Part shown: one piece after another, positions 37,301 through 45,465 of the stretch
How the letters are laid out: every line of letters starts with the position of its first letter
Numbering within the stretch: position 1 is the first letter of the stretch
DNA from: Candidatus Thiodictyon syntrophicum
GTDB lineage: Bacteria > Pseudomonadota > Gammaproteobacteria > Chromatiales > Chromatiaceae
Length of the DNA: 64,000 nt
Direction: 5' to 3'
Assembly (NCBI RefSeq): GCF_002813775.1
Contig: NZ_CP020370.1
Location: forward strand, 1,207,501-1,271,500
Position numbers and translations under genes: made by a program
Notes under the pieces: model-generated
What the model saw: only the letters and a program-made list of their open reading frames with translations
The model's database searches: none
Told to the model about the DNA's origin: nothing

Positions 37301-37540
37301 GGCGCCCGGCTGCGGCTGCGCCCCAAGGTCATGACGGTCGCCACCACCATCGCCGCCCTGTCCCCGATCTTCTGGCTCCAGCGCACCGGGGTGGAGATCA
37401 TGCAGCCGCTCGCGACCCCGGTCGTCGGCGGCATGATCTCCAGCCTGGTGCATATACTGATCGTCACGCCGGTGATTTTTTTGTGGCTACGGGAGCGCGG
37501 GCGTCCCGCCCGCGCGGGGTTGGCTGCAACCGGGGCATGA
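34328..37540 (+). CDS. cusA: CusA/CzcA-type heavy-metal RND efflux pump
   Basis: A 1070-residue inner membrane RND transporter with twelve helices, beginning [40 protein letters not shown] and [20 protein letters not shown] are hallmarks of the HME subfamily. Three methionines that line up by eye with the copper/silver site of E. coli CusA are present (LLFMP, PVEMIET, RILMTST), which favours Cu(I)/Ag(I) over Zn/Co. Helix 4 carries the acidic proton-relay region ([14 protein letters not shown]). It uses the proton gradient to drive export with CusB. A 273-bp gap filled by nested hairpins separates it from cusB, so co-transcription may be partial. Confidence 0.92.
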   Translation: [1070 protein letters not shown]

Positions 37541-37667
37541 ACGGGAGGGCCGCCGGGCCGTCAGGCGAGGACCCGGTGGGAGCGGCTTCAGCCGCGACCC
37601 GACCTCGCAAGCTGTCGCAGCGTCGCGGGTTGCCCTGGTTACCGAGCGGGGCTTGGTAACGAGGGGA

Positions 37668-37770
37668 AGTCCCGTAGGGTCCGCTGCGCGGACCGCTCGG
37701 CGCGCGCGGGTGGTTGCGACGTCTGGGGACTCTTACCGATCCGGGTCCGCGCAGCGGAACCTACGGGACT
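37668..37770. repeat. 26-bp inverted repeat
   Basis: AGTCCCGTAGGGTCCGCTGC followed by GCGGAC (37668-37693) pairs with 37745-37770 with one mismatch; the loop is 51 bases. Same motif as 19633-19683. It lies just after cusA and may end its transcript. Confidence 0.75.
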
Positions 37771-37805
37771 CCGCGCGGGCGGGACGCTCGCGCTCCCTGG
37801 TCACG

Positions 37806-38165
37806 CTACCCGTGCGGTTGCGCGGATATGCATATCCACATGGATGTCCCCAAAGGGCACAGTACTCCGCCGCGATCCGAACGCTCGACCAAGCCCAATT
37901 CAGCCAGAACCGCAATGTCCTCATGGACGCGCTTCACGTCGCGCCCCAGGTGTCGTGCCAGTTCCCGCAACGGCATCTCTCCGGCCCCTAACAGTGTCTG
38001 CACCAGCGCCCATCGGCGCGCGGAAAGCCGACCCAGAAAGGTGCCCGGCGACTCGAAATTCAGGGTCTCGCCCTGGTAGTGCTCCGCGCTGGCCAGGCGC
38101 CCCGCCTCCCTCAGGGCACCGCGCCAATCCGGCGAAACCGTGATGGTCAGCGTGCGTTTTTCCAT
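37806..38165 (-). CDS. HTH antitoxin (HVO_A0114-like)
   Basis: A 119-residue protein with a winged helix (LGAGEMPLRELARHLGRDVK then RVHEDIAVLAELGLV), preceded by TITVSPDWRGALREAGRLAS. This is the layout of HVO_A0114-type regulators, which normally pair with a TumE-like toxin; no toxin gene adjoins it. The ATG at 38165 has GGAGG upstream. Its start overlaps the 3' end of the upstream nuclease-like gene by 19 bp. Confidence 0.7.
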   Translation of the reverse strand: MEKRTLTITVSPDWRGALREAGRLASAEHYQGETLNFESPGTFLGRLSARRWALVQTLLGAGEMPLRELARHLGRDVKRVHEDIAVLAELGLVERSDRGGVLCPLGTSMWICISAQPHG

Positions 38166-39031
38166 CGCTTTGCCTCCGCAATGACACTCCATCTTGGTAA
38201 TGAGGGTAAATTAGGCAAACTGCCCCTGGAACTTGCGATGCAGCATGCCGCCCTGCAACAGGACCTCATGGGCCGACCTTGCGCGATCCCCTCCTTTTGA
38301 GCGACCCGCTCGAAGCTGGCAAGATAATGCATACGTCTTTCCTCCTCAAAATTCTGGATTTCGGTCCACAACTGGTCTTCCAGACCGGCCGGTAAGGTCA
38401 GGACCCAGTCGATGAACCGGAGCAGTTCCAGTATATCTGCGCGTTGGTATCCGCGCCGATAGAGGCTGCGGATCAGGGCCAGTTTAGCCCGGTAACGCGC
38501 GGTGTCGGAGTCGGCGGTGTCCTGGGCCTGGAGGTGGGCCTGGGTGATGACCGCGAAGGGGTTGGGCGAGGCCTCGAGGGCCGCCAAGTCCTTCCGATAG
38601 GCGCCGAGGCTGACGACCGGATAGCGCAGGCCCATGCGGCAGCCCCAGCGTTCATAGGCGAACTCACCGAAGCCAGCGGAAAACGGGTCGGCGAGCACGG
38701 TGAGGCTGACCACCGGGCGGTCGTGGACATCGTAGATCCGGTAGTTGTAGACAAACATTCGTTTCGGGAAATCCGGTTGGTTCTGGCCCTGGATCTCGAC
38801 ATGGGCCAGAATCCAGTCTTCCTTGCCATCCCGGGCGGTGACCCGCACCAGTGAGTCGGCCCAGCGGCGGCCCAGGGTCGCGTCCCGGACCGCCTTCTGC
38901 AACTCCTTGTCCAGCATCGTGTAGCCCTTCGTCCAGTCGATCCCGGCGTGGGCGGCGGGAAAGAAGAAGGCGAGGAAGTCGGGGAAGTAGCGCTTGAGTG
39001 CGTTTTTCCAGGGGGAGTCGTAGTCGGTCAT
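38147..39031 (-). CDS. Rpn/YhgA-type PD-(D/E)xK nuclease family protein
   Basis: A 294-residue protein of the Rpn recombination-promoting nuclease / putative transposase group. MTDYDSPWKNALKRYFPDFL and AFFFPAAHAGIDWTKGYTML open the family; the nuclease part shows WILAHVEIQGQNQPDFPKRM (ExQ variant of ExK). The expected DUF4351-type tail is missing: from about residue 262 (EGIAQGRPMRSCCRAACC) the sequence looks out of frame, and reading one frame over gives HEVLLQGGMLHRKFQGQFA. A frameshift near 38280 is likely. The ATG at 39031 is chosen from family length; the frame extends upstream through repeat sequence. Confidence 0.75.
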   Translation of the reverse strand: MTDYDSPWKNALKRYFPDFLAFFFPAAHAGIDWTKGYTMLDKELQKAVRDATLGRRWADSLVRVTARDGKEDWILAHVEIQGQNQPDFPKRMFVYNYRIYDVHDRPVVSLTVLADPFSAGFGEFAYERWGCRMGLRYPVVSLGAYRKDLAALEASPNPFAVITQAHLQAQDTADSDTARYRAKLALIRSLYRRGYQRADILELLRFIDWVLTLPAGLEDQLWTEIQNFEEERRMHYLASFERVAQKEGIAQGRPMRSCCRAACCIASSRGSLPNLPSLPRWSVIAEAKRWKNAR

Positions 39032-39183
39032 GGCGCCTCCGGGGGTGGGTCGTGCAGCGGTCAGGTCGCGCTCGCGGCGCAGAGCGCCTGACACCTGCGT
39101 GACATCGGCTGGACACCGGGCAAGTAGTCGCCCGGGACCGGCTCCACGCCGGATCTTTATCGGCGCCGTCGGTGGGCGCAAAT

Positions 39184-39210
39184 GATGGGTTTCGCTGCGC
39201 TCTACCCATC
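39184..39210. repeat. Short REP-type palindrome
   Basis: GATGGGT ... ACCCATC around TTCGCTGCGCT, a common REP-like unit. The rest of the gap 39032-39257 shows nothing else. Confidence 0.45.
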
Positions 39211-39257
39211 CTACGGGGTGCCGCGGGCGCTTGGGCTTTCCCGGACCTGGTGCCCCG

Positions 39258-40568
39258 TTATTTCGCGGCGTCGCGCGCTGCCTGGTCCAGGGCGCGCAGG
39301 CGCTCCAGCTTTTCGCGGATACGGATCTCCAATCCCCGGTCGGTGGGCTCGTAGTAGCGCCGCTCGCCCAGTTCTTCGGGGAAGTAGCGTTCGCCGGCGG
39401 CATAGCCGCCCGGCTCGTCGTGGGCGTAGCGGTAGGCGCGGCCATGGCCCAGGGCCTTCATGAGGCGGGTGGGGGCGTTGCGCAGGTGGGGCGGGACTGG
39501 CGCGGTGCCGCCGCGGCGGGCGTCGGCCAGGGCGGCGTTCCAGGCGAGATAGACGGCGTTGCTCTTGGCGGCGCAGGCCAGGTAGACGGCCGCCTGGGCG
39601 AGGGCCAGTTCGCCCTCGGGTGAGCCCAGACGCTCCTGGGTGTCCCAGGCGTCGACCGCCAGGGCCAGGGCGCGGGGGTCGGCGTTGCCGATGTCCTCGC
39701 TCGCCATGCGCACCAGGCGGCGGGCGATATAGAGGGGGTCGCAGCCGCCGTCGATCATGCGCGCCAGCCAGTACAGCGCGGCGTCCGGGGCCGAGCCGCG
39801 GATGGACTTGTGCAGGGCCGAGATCTGGTCGTGGAAGAGGTCCCCGCCCTTGTCGAAGCGGCGCAGGGCCCCGGCCATCACCGCGGCTACGGTCTCGGCC
39901 CCGATCACCCCGCCGGGGCTCAAGTTGGCGGCCAGTTCCAGCAGGTTGAGCGCGCGGCGGGCGTCGCCGTCGGCGGCTTCGGCGAGCAACCCGGCGCCCT
40001 CGGCGGAGAGTGCCAGGTCGCGGGCGCCGAGCCCGTGGACGGGATCGGCCAGGGCGCGCCGCAGGACGGCAGTGAGGTCGTCGAGGCTCAATGGCTTGAG
40101 GACATAGACCCGGGCGCGGGAGAGGAGCGCGTTGTTGAGTTCGAAGGAGGGGTTTTCGGTGGTGGCGCCGATGAAGGTCAGGGTGCCGTCCTCGACATGG
40201 GGTAGGAAGGCGTCCTGCTGGCCCTTGTTGAAGCGGTGCACCTCGTCGATGAAGAGCACGGTGGCGCGGTCCTCGACCGAGCGCCGGGCGCGCGCCTCGG
40301 TCACCGCCTCGCGGATGTCCTTGACCCCGGCGAGCACCGCGGAGAGGTTGATGAAATGGGCCCCGGAGCGCGCCGCCACCAGCCGCGCCAGGGTGGTCTT
40401 GCCGGTCCCGGGCGGGCCCCAGAAGATCATGGAGTGCAGCCGGCCGGTGTCGATCGCCTGGCGCAGGGGCTTGCCGGGGGCGAGCAGGTGCACCTGGCCG
40501 GCAAAGCCGTCGAGCCCGCCGGGGCGCATGCGGTCCGCGAGCGGGGTCTCGCTGGCGTCGGCGCCCAT
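39258..40568 (-). CDS. rarA: Replication-associated recombination protein A
   Basis: A 436-residue AAA+ ATPase of the clamp-loader type (MgsA/RarA). Walker [21 protein letters not shown] is at about residues 46-65; Walker B is [20 protein letters not shown], then sensor 1 TENPSF, and the C-terminal tetramerisation domain follows ([20 protein letters not shown]). It acts at stalled replication forks. The start overlaps the lolA stop by one base (TGATG). The ftsK-lolA-rarA order is the standard gammaproteobacterial operon; serS, often the next gene, is absent. Confidence 0.95.
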   Translation of the reverse strand: MGADASETPLADRMRPGGLDGFAGQVHLLAPGKPLRQAIDTGRLHSMIFWGPPGTGKTTLARLVAARSGAHFINLSAVLAGVKDIREAVTEARARRSVEDRATVLFIDEVHRFNKGQQDAFLPHVEDGTLTFIGATTENPSFELNNALLSRARVYVLKPLSLDDLTAVLRRALADPVHGLGARDLALSAEGAGLLAEAADGDARRALNLLELAANLSPGGVIGAETVAAVMAGALRRFDKGGDLFHDQISALHKSIRGSAPDAALYWLARMIDGGCDPLYIARRLVRMASEDIGNADPRALALAVDAWDTQERLGSPEGELALAQAAVYLACAAKSNAVYLAWNAALADARRGGTAPVPPHLRNAPTRLMKALGHGRAYRYAHDEPGGYAAGERYFPEELGERRYYEPTDRGLEIRIREKLERLRALDQAARDAAK

Positions 40569-41239
40569 CAGTCGAAGGACAGGAAGTCGCCGCCGGCCTT
40601 CTCGTCCAGCTTGAACAGGCTAAGGTCGAGGATCGGGTTGCGCTTGGTCTGGCCGAAGTTCAGCCGCGTCTCCTGCCCGAAGCTGTCCTCCATGATCATG
40701 CTCTCCAGGCCCGTGGACCCGAAGCCCAGTTCGATTCGCACGATGTCGGTGTCCTTGGCCTTGGGGGTCAGTTCCACCCAGTCGCGCCCGTCGGTGCTCT
40801 CGATCGGGCGGGTATTGAAGTCCCGCTCGATCGGGGCATCGTTCGCCAGCAGCAGGGCCGGGGTGCCGCGCAGGGCCTTCTCCTCGCTCTGGTGGGAGAC
40901 CTGATCGAGATCCAGGTCGTGGAGATAGACCCGCTTGCCGTCGGCGATGATCACCTGCTTGTTCGGGGCGTCGTACTCCCAGCGGAAGCGCCCCGGGCGT
41001 TGCAGGTAAAGGGTGCCACGCCCCTGCGTCACGCGGGTGCGGTCGGCATTGAAGGTGGTCTGCTCGAAGCTCGACTGGAGGCTGGTCAGGCCCTTCAGGA
41101 AGGTCTCCAGGCGCGCCCGCCCGTCGGCGGCGGCGGAGTCCAGGCCGAGCCCAAGGCCGATGAGGCCGGCCAGCAGCAGGAGGGTGAAAGGACGCCGGCG
41201 TCGGCCTGAGGGCGCGGCGCCGCGGTGGGTCTGGGGCAT
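40568..41239 (-). CDS. lolA: Outer membrane lipoprotein carrier protein LolA
   Basis: A 223-residue periplasmic carrier of lipoproteins from LolCDE to LolB. Signal peptide [20 protein letters not shown] precedes the mature LolA fold: [40 protein letters not shown], then [20 protein letters not shown]. The ATG at 41239 has GAGGA 9 nt upstream; an ATG at 41248 overlaps the ftsK stop as ATGA and is the alternative. It sits between ftsK and rarA as expected. Confidence 0.95.
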   Translation of the reverse strand: MPQTHRGAAPSGRRRRPFTLLLLAGLIGLGLGLDSAAADGRARLETFLKGLTSLQSSFEQTTFNADRTRVTQGRGTLYLQRPGRFRWEYDAPNKQVIIADGKRVYLHDLDLDQVSHQSEEKALRGTPALLLANDAPIERDFNTRPIESTDGRDWVELTPKAKDTDIVRIELGFGSTGLESMIMEDSFGQETRLNFGQTKRNPILDLSLFKLDEKAGGDFLSFD

Positions 41240-41244
41240 GGGGA

Positions 41245-43866
41245 TCATTCCTCGCGGGGTGGGGGTGCCAGCACCTCGCGGTTGCCGTTGGTCTCCGCGG
41301 GGCCGACGATGCCGATGCGCTCCATCTCCTCGATCATGCGCGCGGCGCGGTTGTAACCGATCTTGAGTCGGCGCTGTACCCCCGAGATGGAGGCGCGGCG
41401 CCCTTCCACAACGATCTGTACCGCCTCGTCGAACAGTGGGTCGGTGTCCTCCACGTCGCCGCGGGGTTCCGGATCGATCCCCGGCAGGACCTCCTGGGGC
41501 TCGCGCAGGACGTCCTCCAGATAGTCCGGGCCGCCCTGGGCCTTGAGGAAGTTCACCACGTTGTGGACCTCGTGGTCGTCCACGAAGGCGCCGTGTACCC
41601 GCTGCGGTATGTTGCCGCCGGGCGGCAGATAGAGCATGTCGCCGTGGCCGAGCAGGGTCTCGGCGCCCATCTGATCCAGGACCGTGCGCGAGTCGATGCG
41701 CGAACTGACCTGGAAGGAGATGCGGGTGGGGATGTTGGCCTTGATGAGCCCGGTGAGGACGTCCACCGAGGGCCGCTGGGTGGCGAGCATCAGATGAATG
41801 CCGGAGGCGCGCGCCTTCTGGGCCAGGCGGGCGATGAGTTCCTCCACCTTCTTGCCCACCACCATCATCATGTCCGCCAGTTCGTCGATGATGACCACGA
41901 TGTAGGGCAGGTGACCGATGGTCGGCACCTCGACCCCCGGCTCGGCGGCGAAGGCCGCGGCCAGGAGGGGGTCGCGCAGCGGGGTCCCGGCGGCCTCGGC
42001 CTCCGCGACCTTGCGGTTGTAGCCGCCGATGTTGCGCACCCCGAGCGCGGCCATCAGCCGATAGCGGCGCTCCATCTCCCCGACACACCAGCGCAGGGCA
42101 TTGGCCGCCTCCTTCATGTCGGTCACGACGGGGGTCAGCAGGTGGGGGATGCCCTCGTAGATGGAGAGCTCCAGCATCTTGGGGTCCACCATGATCAGGC
42201 GCACGTCGCGCGGGCCGTCCTTGTAGAGCAGGCTCAGGATCATTGCGTTGATGGCCACCGACTTGCCGGAGCCGGTGGTGCCCGCGATCAGGGCGTGGGG
42301 CATCTTCGCGAGATCCACCACCACCGGCTCACCGGAGATATTGCTGCCCAAGGCCAGGCTCAGCGGCGACTTGGCGTCCTGGTACTCGGGGGCGCCCAGG
42401 ATCTCGCTCAGGAACACGGTCTCCCGCTCCTCGTTGGGGATCTCGATGCCGATCACCGACTTGCCCGGGATCACCTCCACCACCCGCACGCTGATCTTGG
42501 ACAGGGCGCGGGCCAGGTCCTTGGACAGGCCGGAGATCTTGCTGGACTTGGTACCGGGGGCCAGTTGCAGCTCAAACAGCGTCACCACCGGCCCGGGATA
42601 GGCCGCCACCACCTCGGCGACGACGCCGAAGTCCTTTAGTTTCACCTCCACCAGGCGCGACAGGTCCTCGATCTGGGCGTCCGAGTAGCCCTTGCCGGTC
42701 TTGCGCGCCGGGTCCAGGAGGGAGAGCGGCGGGCGAGCGAGCGCCGCGGTTTCGGCATCGAGCGCGTCCCGCGCGTCGGCCGGGTCCTGCGTATCCGCCA
42801 GGCGCAACGCATTCGGCACAAAGCGCGGGTCCGGCAGGGGCGCCGGGTCCGGGTCCGAGGCCGGCGCCGTTGGCGGGGCCACGGGGGGCGCTACAGGGCG
42901 GCGCAGCGCCTGGACCCGGGGCGCATCCTTGGGGACCGGCCGCTGGTGCATCATCAGATCGGAGAGGGTCATGAGGTGATCGGATGCTTGCGGCGCGGGC
43001 GCGGGGTCGGTGCCGGGGTCGGACGCCGGGTCGAAGTGGGCGTCGCACTGGGGTTCGAGATGGTGCGCGGGTGTCGACGCGGACAAGGGCTCGGCCGCGG
43101 GCTCCGGCCAGTCGTCCCGCGCATCCGCCGCGGCGCGCTCCTGCGCCAGGTCGGCGGGGTCGATCAGGTTGAGGTCGGCGGGCAGTTCGCCGCCGCGGGA
43201 GCCGCCCCGCCGCCGGCGCAGGGACTGACCAAGGGACGACAGGGCGCCGGTGCTCAGGGTCCCCAGGTTACGCGCACCCTGCAACAGACCGTCCCCCAGC
43301 CAATACAGGATGGTGAGCCAGGAAACGCCGGAGAACAGGGTGACGCCCACCAGGAGGACCCCGGCCAGCAACACCTCGGTCCCGGGGCCGAAGCGCTCCT
43401 GCATCAGGCCGCTGACCGCGTGCCCGAGACCGCCGCCGGGGCCGTTGGCCAAGTCGGCGCCCAGGGCCGTCAAGTGCATGGCGGCGAAGCCGCAGCCGGC
43501 CGCCAGGGTGAGCAGGAAGCCGATCCAGCGCAGCGCCAACAGCCAGGCGCGGGGCCGCTCGTCGTCTGCGCGTCCGCGAAACACCACCCAGGCGCTGAAG
43601 GCGACCATCAGGGGCAGCAGATAGGCAAAATAGCCGAAGAGATAAAGACCGGCATCGGCAAACCAGGCCCCGGTGCGTCCGCCCGCATTGGTCACGCCGT
43701 CCGTCTCGCCGACATAGGACCAGCCGGCATCCTGTGGGCTGTAGCTGGCGAGCGACAACACCAGGTAGAGGGCGACGCACATCAGCGCCCACATGGCCCC
43801 CTCACGGAGCGCCCGCTCGACATAGTCGCTGAAGGTCAACTGTCCGCTACGCGTCGCCTGAGCCAT
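41245..43866 (-). CDS. ftsK: DNA translocase FtsK
   Basis: An 873-residue chromosome-dimer translocase acting at the septum. The N-terminal 190 residues hold four membrane helices; a Pro/Ala-rich linker (about 200-390) follows; then the motor with Walker [21 protein letters not shown], Walker [21 protein letters not shown], and the C-terminal gamma winged helix ([20 protein letters not shown]) that reads KOPS sites. The linker is much shorter than in E. coli (1329 residues in total) but normal for this group. The ATG at 43866 has GGAAGG 5 nt upstream. First gene of ftsK-lolA-rarA. Confidence 0.96.
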   Translation of the reverse strand: MAQATRSGQLTFSDYVERALREGAMWALMCVALYLVLSLASYSPQDAGWSYVGETDGVTNAGGRTGAWFADAGLYLFGYFAYLLPLMVAFSAWVVFRGRADDERPRAWLLALRWIGFLLTLAAGCGFAAMHLTALGADLANGPGGGLGHAVSGLMQERFGPGTEVLLAGVLLVGVTLFSGVSWLTILYWLGDGLLQGARNLGTLSTGALSSLGQSLRRRRGGSRGGELPADLNLIDPADLAQERAAADARDDWPEPAAEPLSASTPAHHLEPQCDAHFDPASDPGTDPAPAPQASDHLMTLSDLMMHQRPVPKDAPRVQALRRPVAPPVAPPTAPASDPDPAPLPDPRFVPNALRLADTQDPADARDALDAETAALARPPLSLLDPARKTGKGYSDAQIEDLSRLVEVKLKDFGVVAEVVAAYPGPVVTLFELQLAPGTKSSKISGLSKDLARALSKISVRVVEVIPGKSVIGIEIPNEERETVFLSEILGAPEYQDAKSPLSLALGSNISGEPVVVDLAKMPHALIAGTTGSGKSVAINAMILSLLYKDGPRDVRLIMVDPKMLELSIYEGIPHLLTPVVTDMKEAANALRWCVGEMERRYRLMAALGVRNIGGYNRKVAEAEAAGTPLRDPLLAAAFAAEPGVEVPTIGHLPYIVVIIDELADMMMVVGKKVEELIARLAQKARASGIHLMLATQRPSVDVLTGLIKANIPTRISFQVSSRIDSRTVLDQMGAETLLGHGDMLYLPPGGNIPQRVHGAFVDDHEVHNVVNFLKAQGGPDYLEDVLREPQEVLPGIDPEPRGDVEDTDPLFDEAVQIVVEGRRASISGVQRRLKIGYNRAARMIEEMERIGIVGPAETNGNREVLAPPPREE

Positions 43867-43905
43867 AAGCACCTTCCGGAAATCTGTTCGACAAACTTGC
43901 TCGAC

Positions 43906-43911
43906 ATTATA
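43906..43911 (-). promoter_or_regulatory. Candidate -10 box of ftsK operon
   Basis: A perfect TATAAT on the minus strand 40 bp before the ftsK start. No good -35 box is seen at 16-18 bp, so an activator may help. The remaining gap to ompA holds nothing recognisable. Confidence 0.35.
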
Positions 43912-44207
43912 GCCTTACGAAAAGTTTCTCGGGTACTTTACTAGGGTTCGGCAGGGGTGTAGCGGCCGCCGTAACGCAGGCGCGCGCCCGGTCCGGCCCG
44001 GCGCTGTCCGGATCAGGCGTACTTACAACAGGCTTGACCGCCGTGCGCCCGAACCGGCGCAATCAGGTGCCGACGAAAAATTTTTCGGTGCAATTAGGAT
44101 ACATGTGCTAATTTTGCACTGCGTGCCTGGCCGCACCCGAAGATCGCCGCCCGGCATTTGCGCATCGATCGTGTTTTTCCCATCCCACCTCGGGGGAGTA
44201 ATTTTCC

Positions 44208-45266
44208 ATGAAAACCTTAGCAATCAGCACTCTGTCGGCACTCGTTCTCGCCGCACCCCTCACCGCGATCGCCCAGGCCGACTACCAGGCCGCCGGGCCC
44301 GGCTTCGACGACCGCTGGTACATCGCGCCCTTCGCCATGTACACCTGGGCCGACAACGACCGCGAGGTCAACAACGGCTGGGGCGGCGGTCTGGCCGTCG
44401 GCAAGCCGCTGAGCCAATGGTTCAACCTGGAACTGCGTGCGACCTACACGGACCTGTCCAACAGTTGGTACTACACGCACGCGGACAACAACATTACGAA
44501 GATCGACGGTACGAACAAGATCTTCGACATCGGCGTGGATGGGCTGTTCTTCTTCAGCCGCGGCAAATTCCAGCCCTTCCTCCTGGCCGGCATCGGTGCC
44601 ATCCAGGACAAGGTCGAACTCTGCGCCCACGGCTACTACAATAACGGGCTCTGTATTTCCGAGAGCCAGTGGAGCTTTATGGGCGAGGTCGGCGCCGGCT
44701 TCATCGTCCCGATCACCGACTGGATCTCGTTCCGCATGGACGCCCGCTACCGGATCGATGCCGGCTTTGACTACAACGACGTGACCGACCGGGTGGTCAA
44801 CAACAAGACCCTCGGCGACACGATTGTGACCGCCGGCGTGGTGATCCCGTTGGGTTCGCGCGCGGTCACCAAGGTGAACCGCACCGTGGAGCTGTCCGCG
44901 GATACCCTGTTCGCCTTCAACCGGTCGGACCTCTCGCCCACCGGCGTGAGCACGATCAACAACTTCGCCCGCGACCTGGATCAGTCCAACTACGACGGTG
45001 TCCGGGTCGCCGGCCACACCGATCCGATCGGCTCGGAGGAGTTCAACCTGGCCCTGTCGGACCGCCGCGCCAACACCGTGCGCCAGCAACTGATCACCGA
45101 TGGTGTCGCCGGTGATCGCATCACGGCCCAAGGCTTCGGCAAGACCCAGCTCAAGGTGACCCCGGCCGACTGCGCCGCCGCCAAGTCCAGGGAGGCCCTG
45201 ATTGCGTGCTACGGACCCAACCGTCGGGTCGAGGTCACGGTGGAAGGGATTACCCCGAAGGAGTGA
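44208..45266 (+). CDS. OmpA family outer membrane protein
   Basis: A 352-residue outer membrane protein. The signal peptide is MKTLAISTLSALVLAAPLTA then IAQA. Residues about 30-215 form an eight-stranded beta-barrel (WYIAPFAMYTWADNDREVNN ... GWGGGLAVGKPLSQWFNLEL). The C-terminal OmpA-like domain (LSADTLFAFNRSDLSPTGVS, VAGHTDPIGSEEFNLALSDR, ending PNRRVEVTVEG) binds peptidoglycan and has the conserved Asp and Arg. Two cysteines in the loop near residue 145 may form a disulfide. The ATG follows GGGGGAG. A family A hairpin ends the gene. Confidence 0.92.
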   Translation: MKTLAISTLSALVLAAPLTAIAQADYQAAGPGFDDRWYIAPFAMYTWADNDREVNNGWGGGLAVGKPLSQWFNLELRATYTDLSNSWYYTHADNNITKIDGTNKIFDIGVDGLFFFSRGKFQPFLLAGIGAIQDKVELCAHGYYNNGLCISESQWSFMGEVGAGFIVPITDWISFRMDARYRIDAGFDYNDVTDRVVNNKTLGDTIVTAGVVIPLGSRAVTKVNRTVELSADTLFAFNRSDLSPTGVSTINNFARDLDQSNYDGVRVAGHTDPIGSEEFNLALSDRRANTVRQQLITDGVAGDRITAQGFGKTQLKVTPADCAAAKSREALIACYGPNRRVEVTVEGITPKE

Positions 45267-45329
45267 TGGATCGGCATCGGCGGGCCGGATGACCCATAAC
45301 GTCGTCCGGCCCAATCCGCGGCGGTCGTG

Positions 45330-45449
<120 letters not shown>

Positions 45450-45465
45450 CACCGGCAACCCGCTC

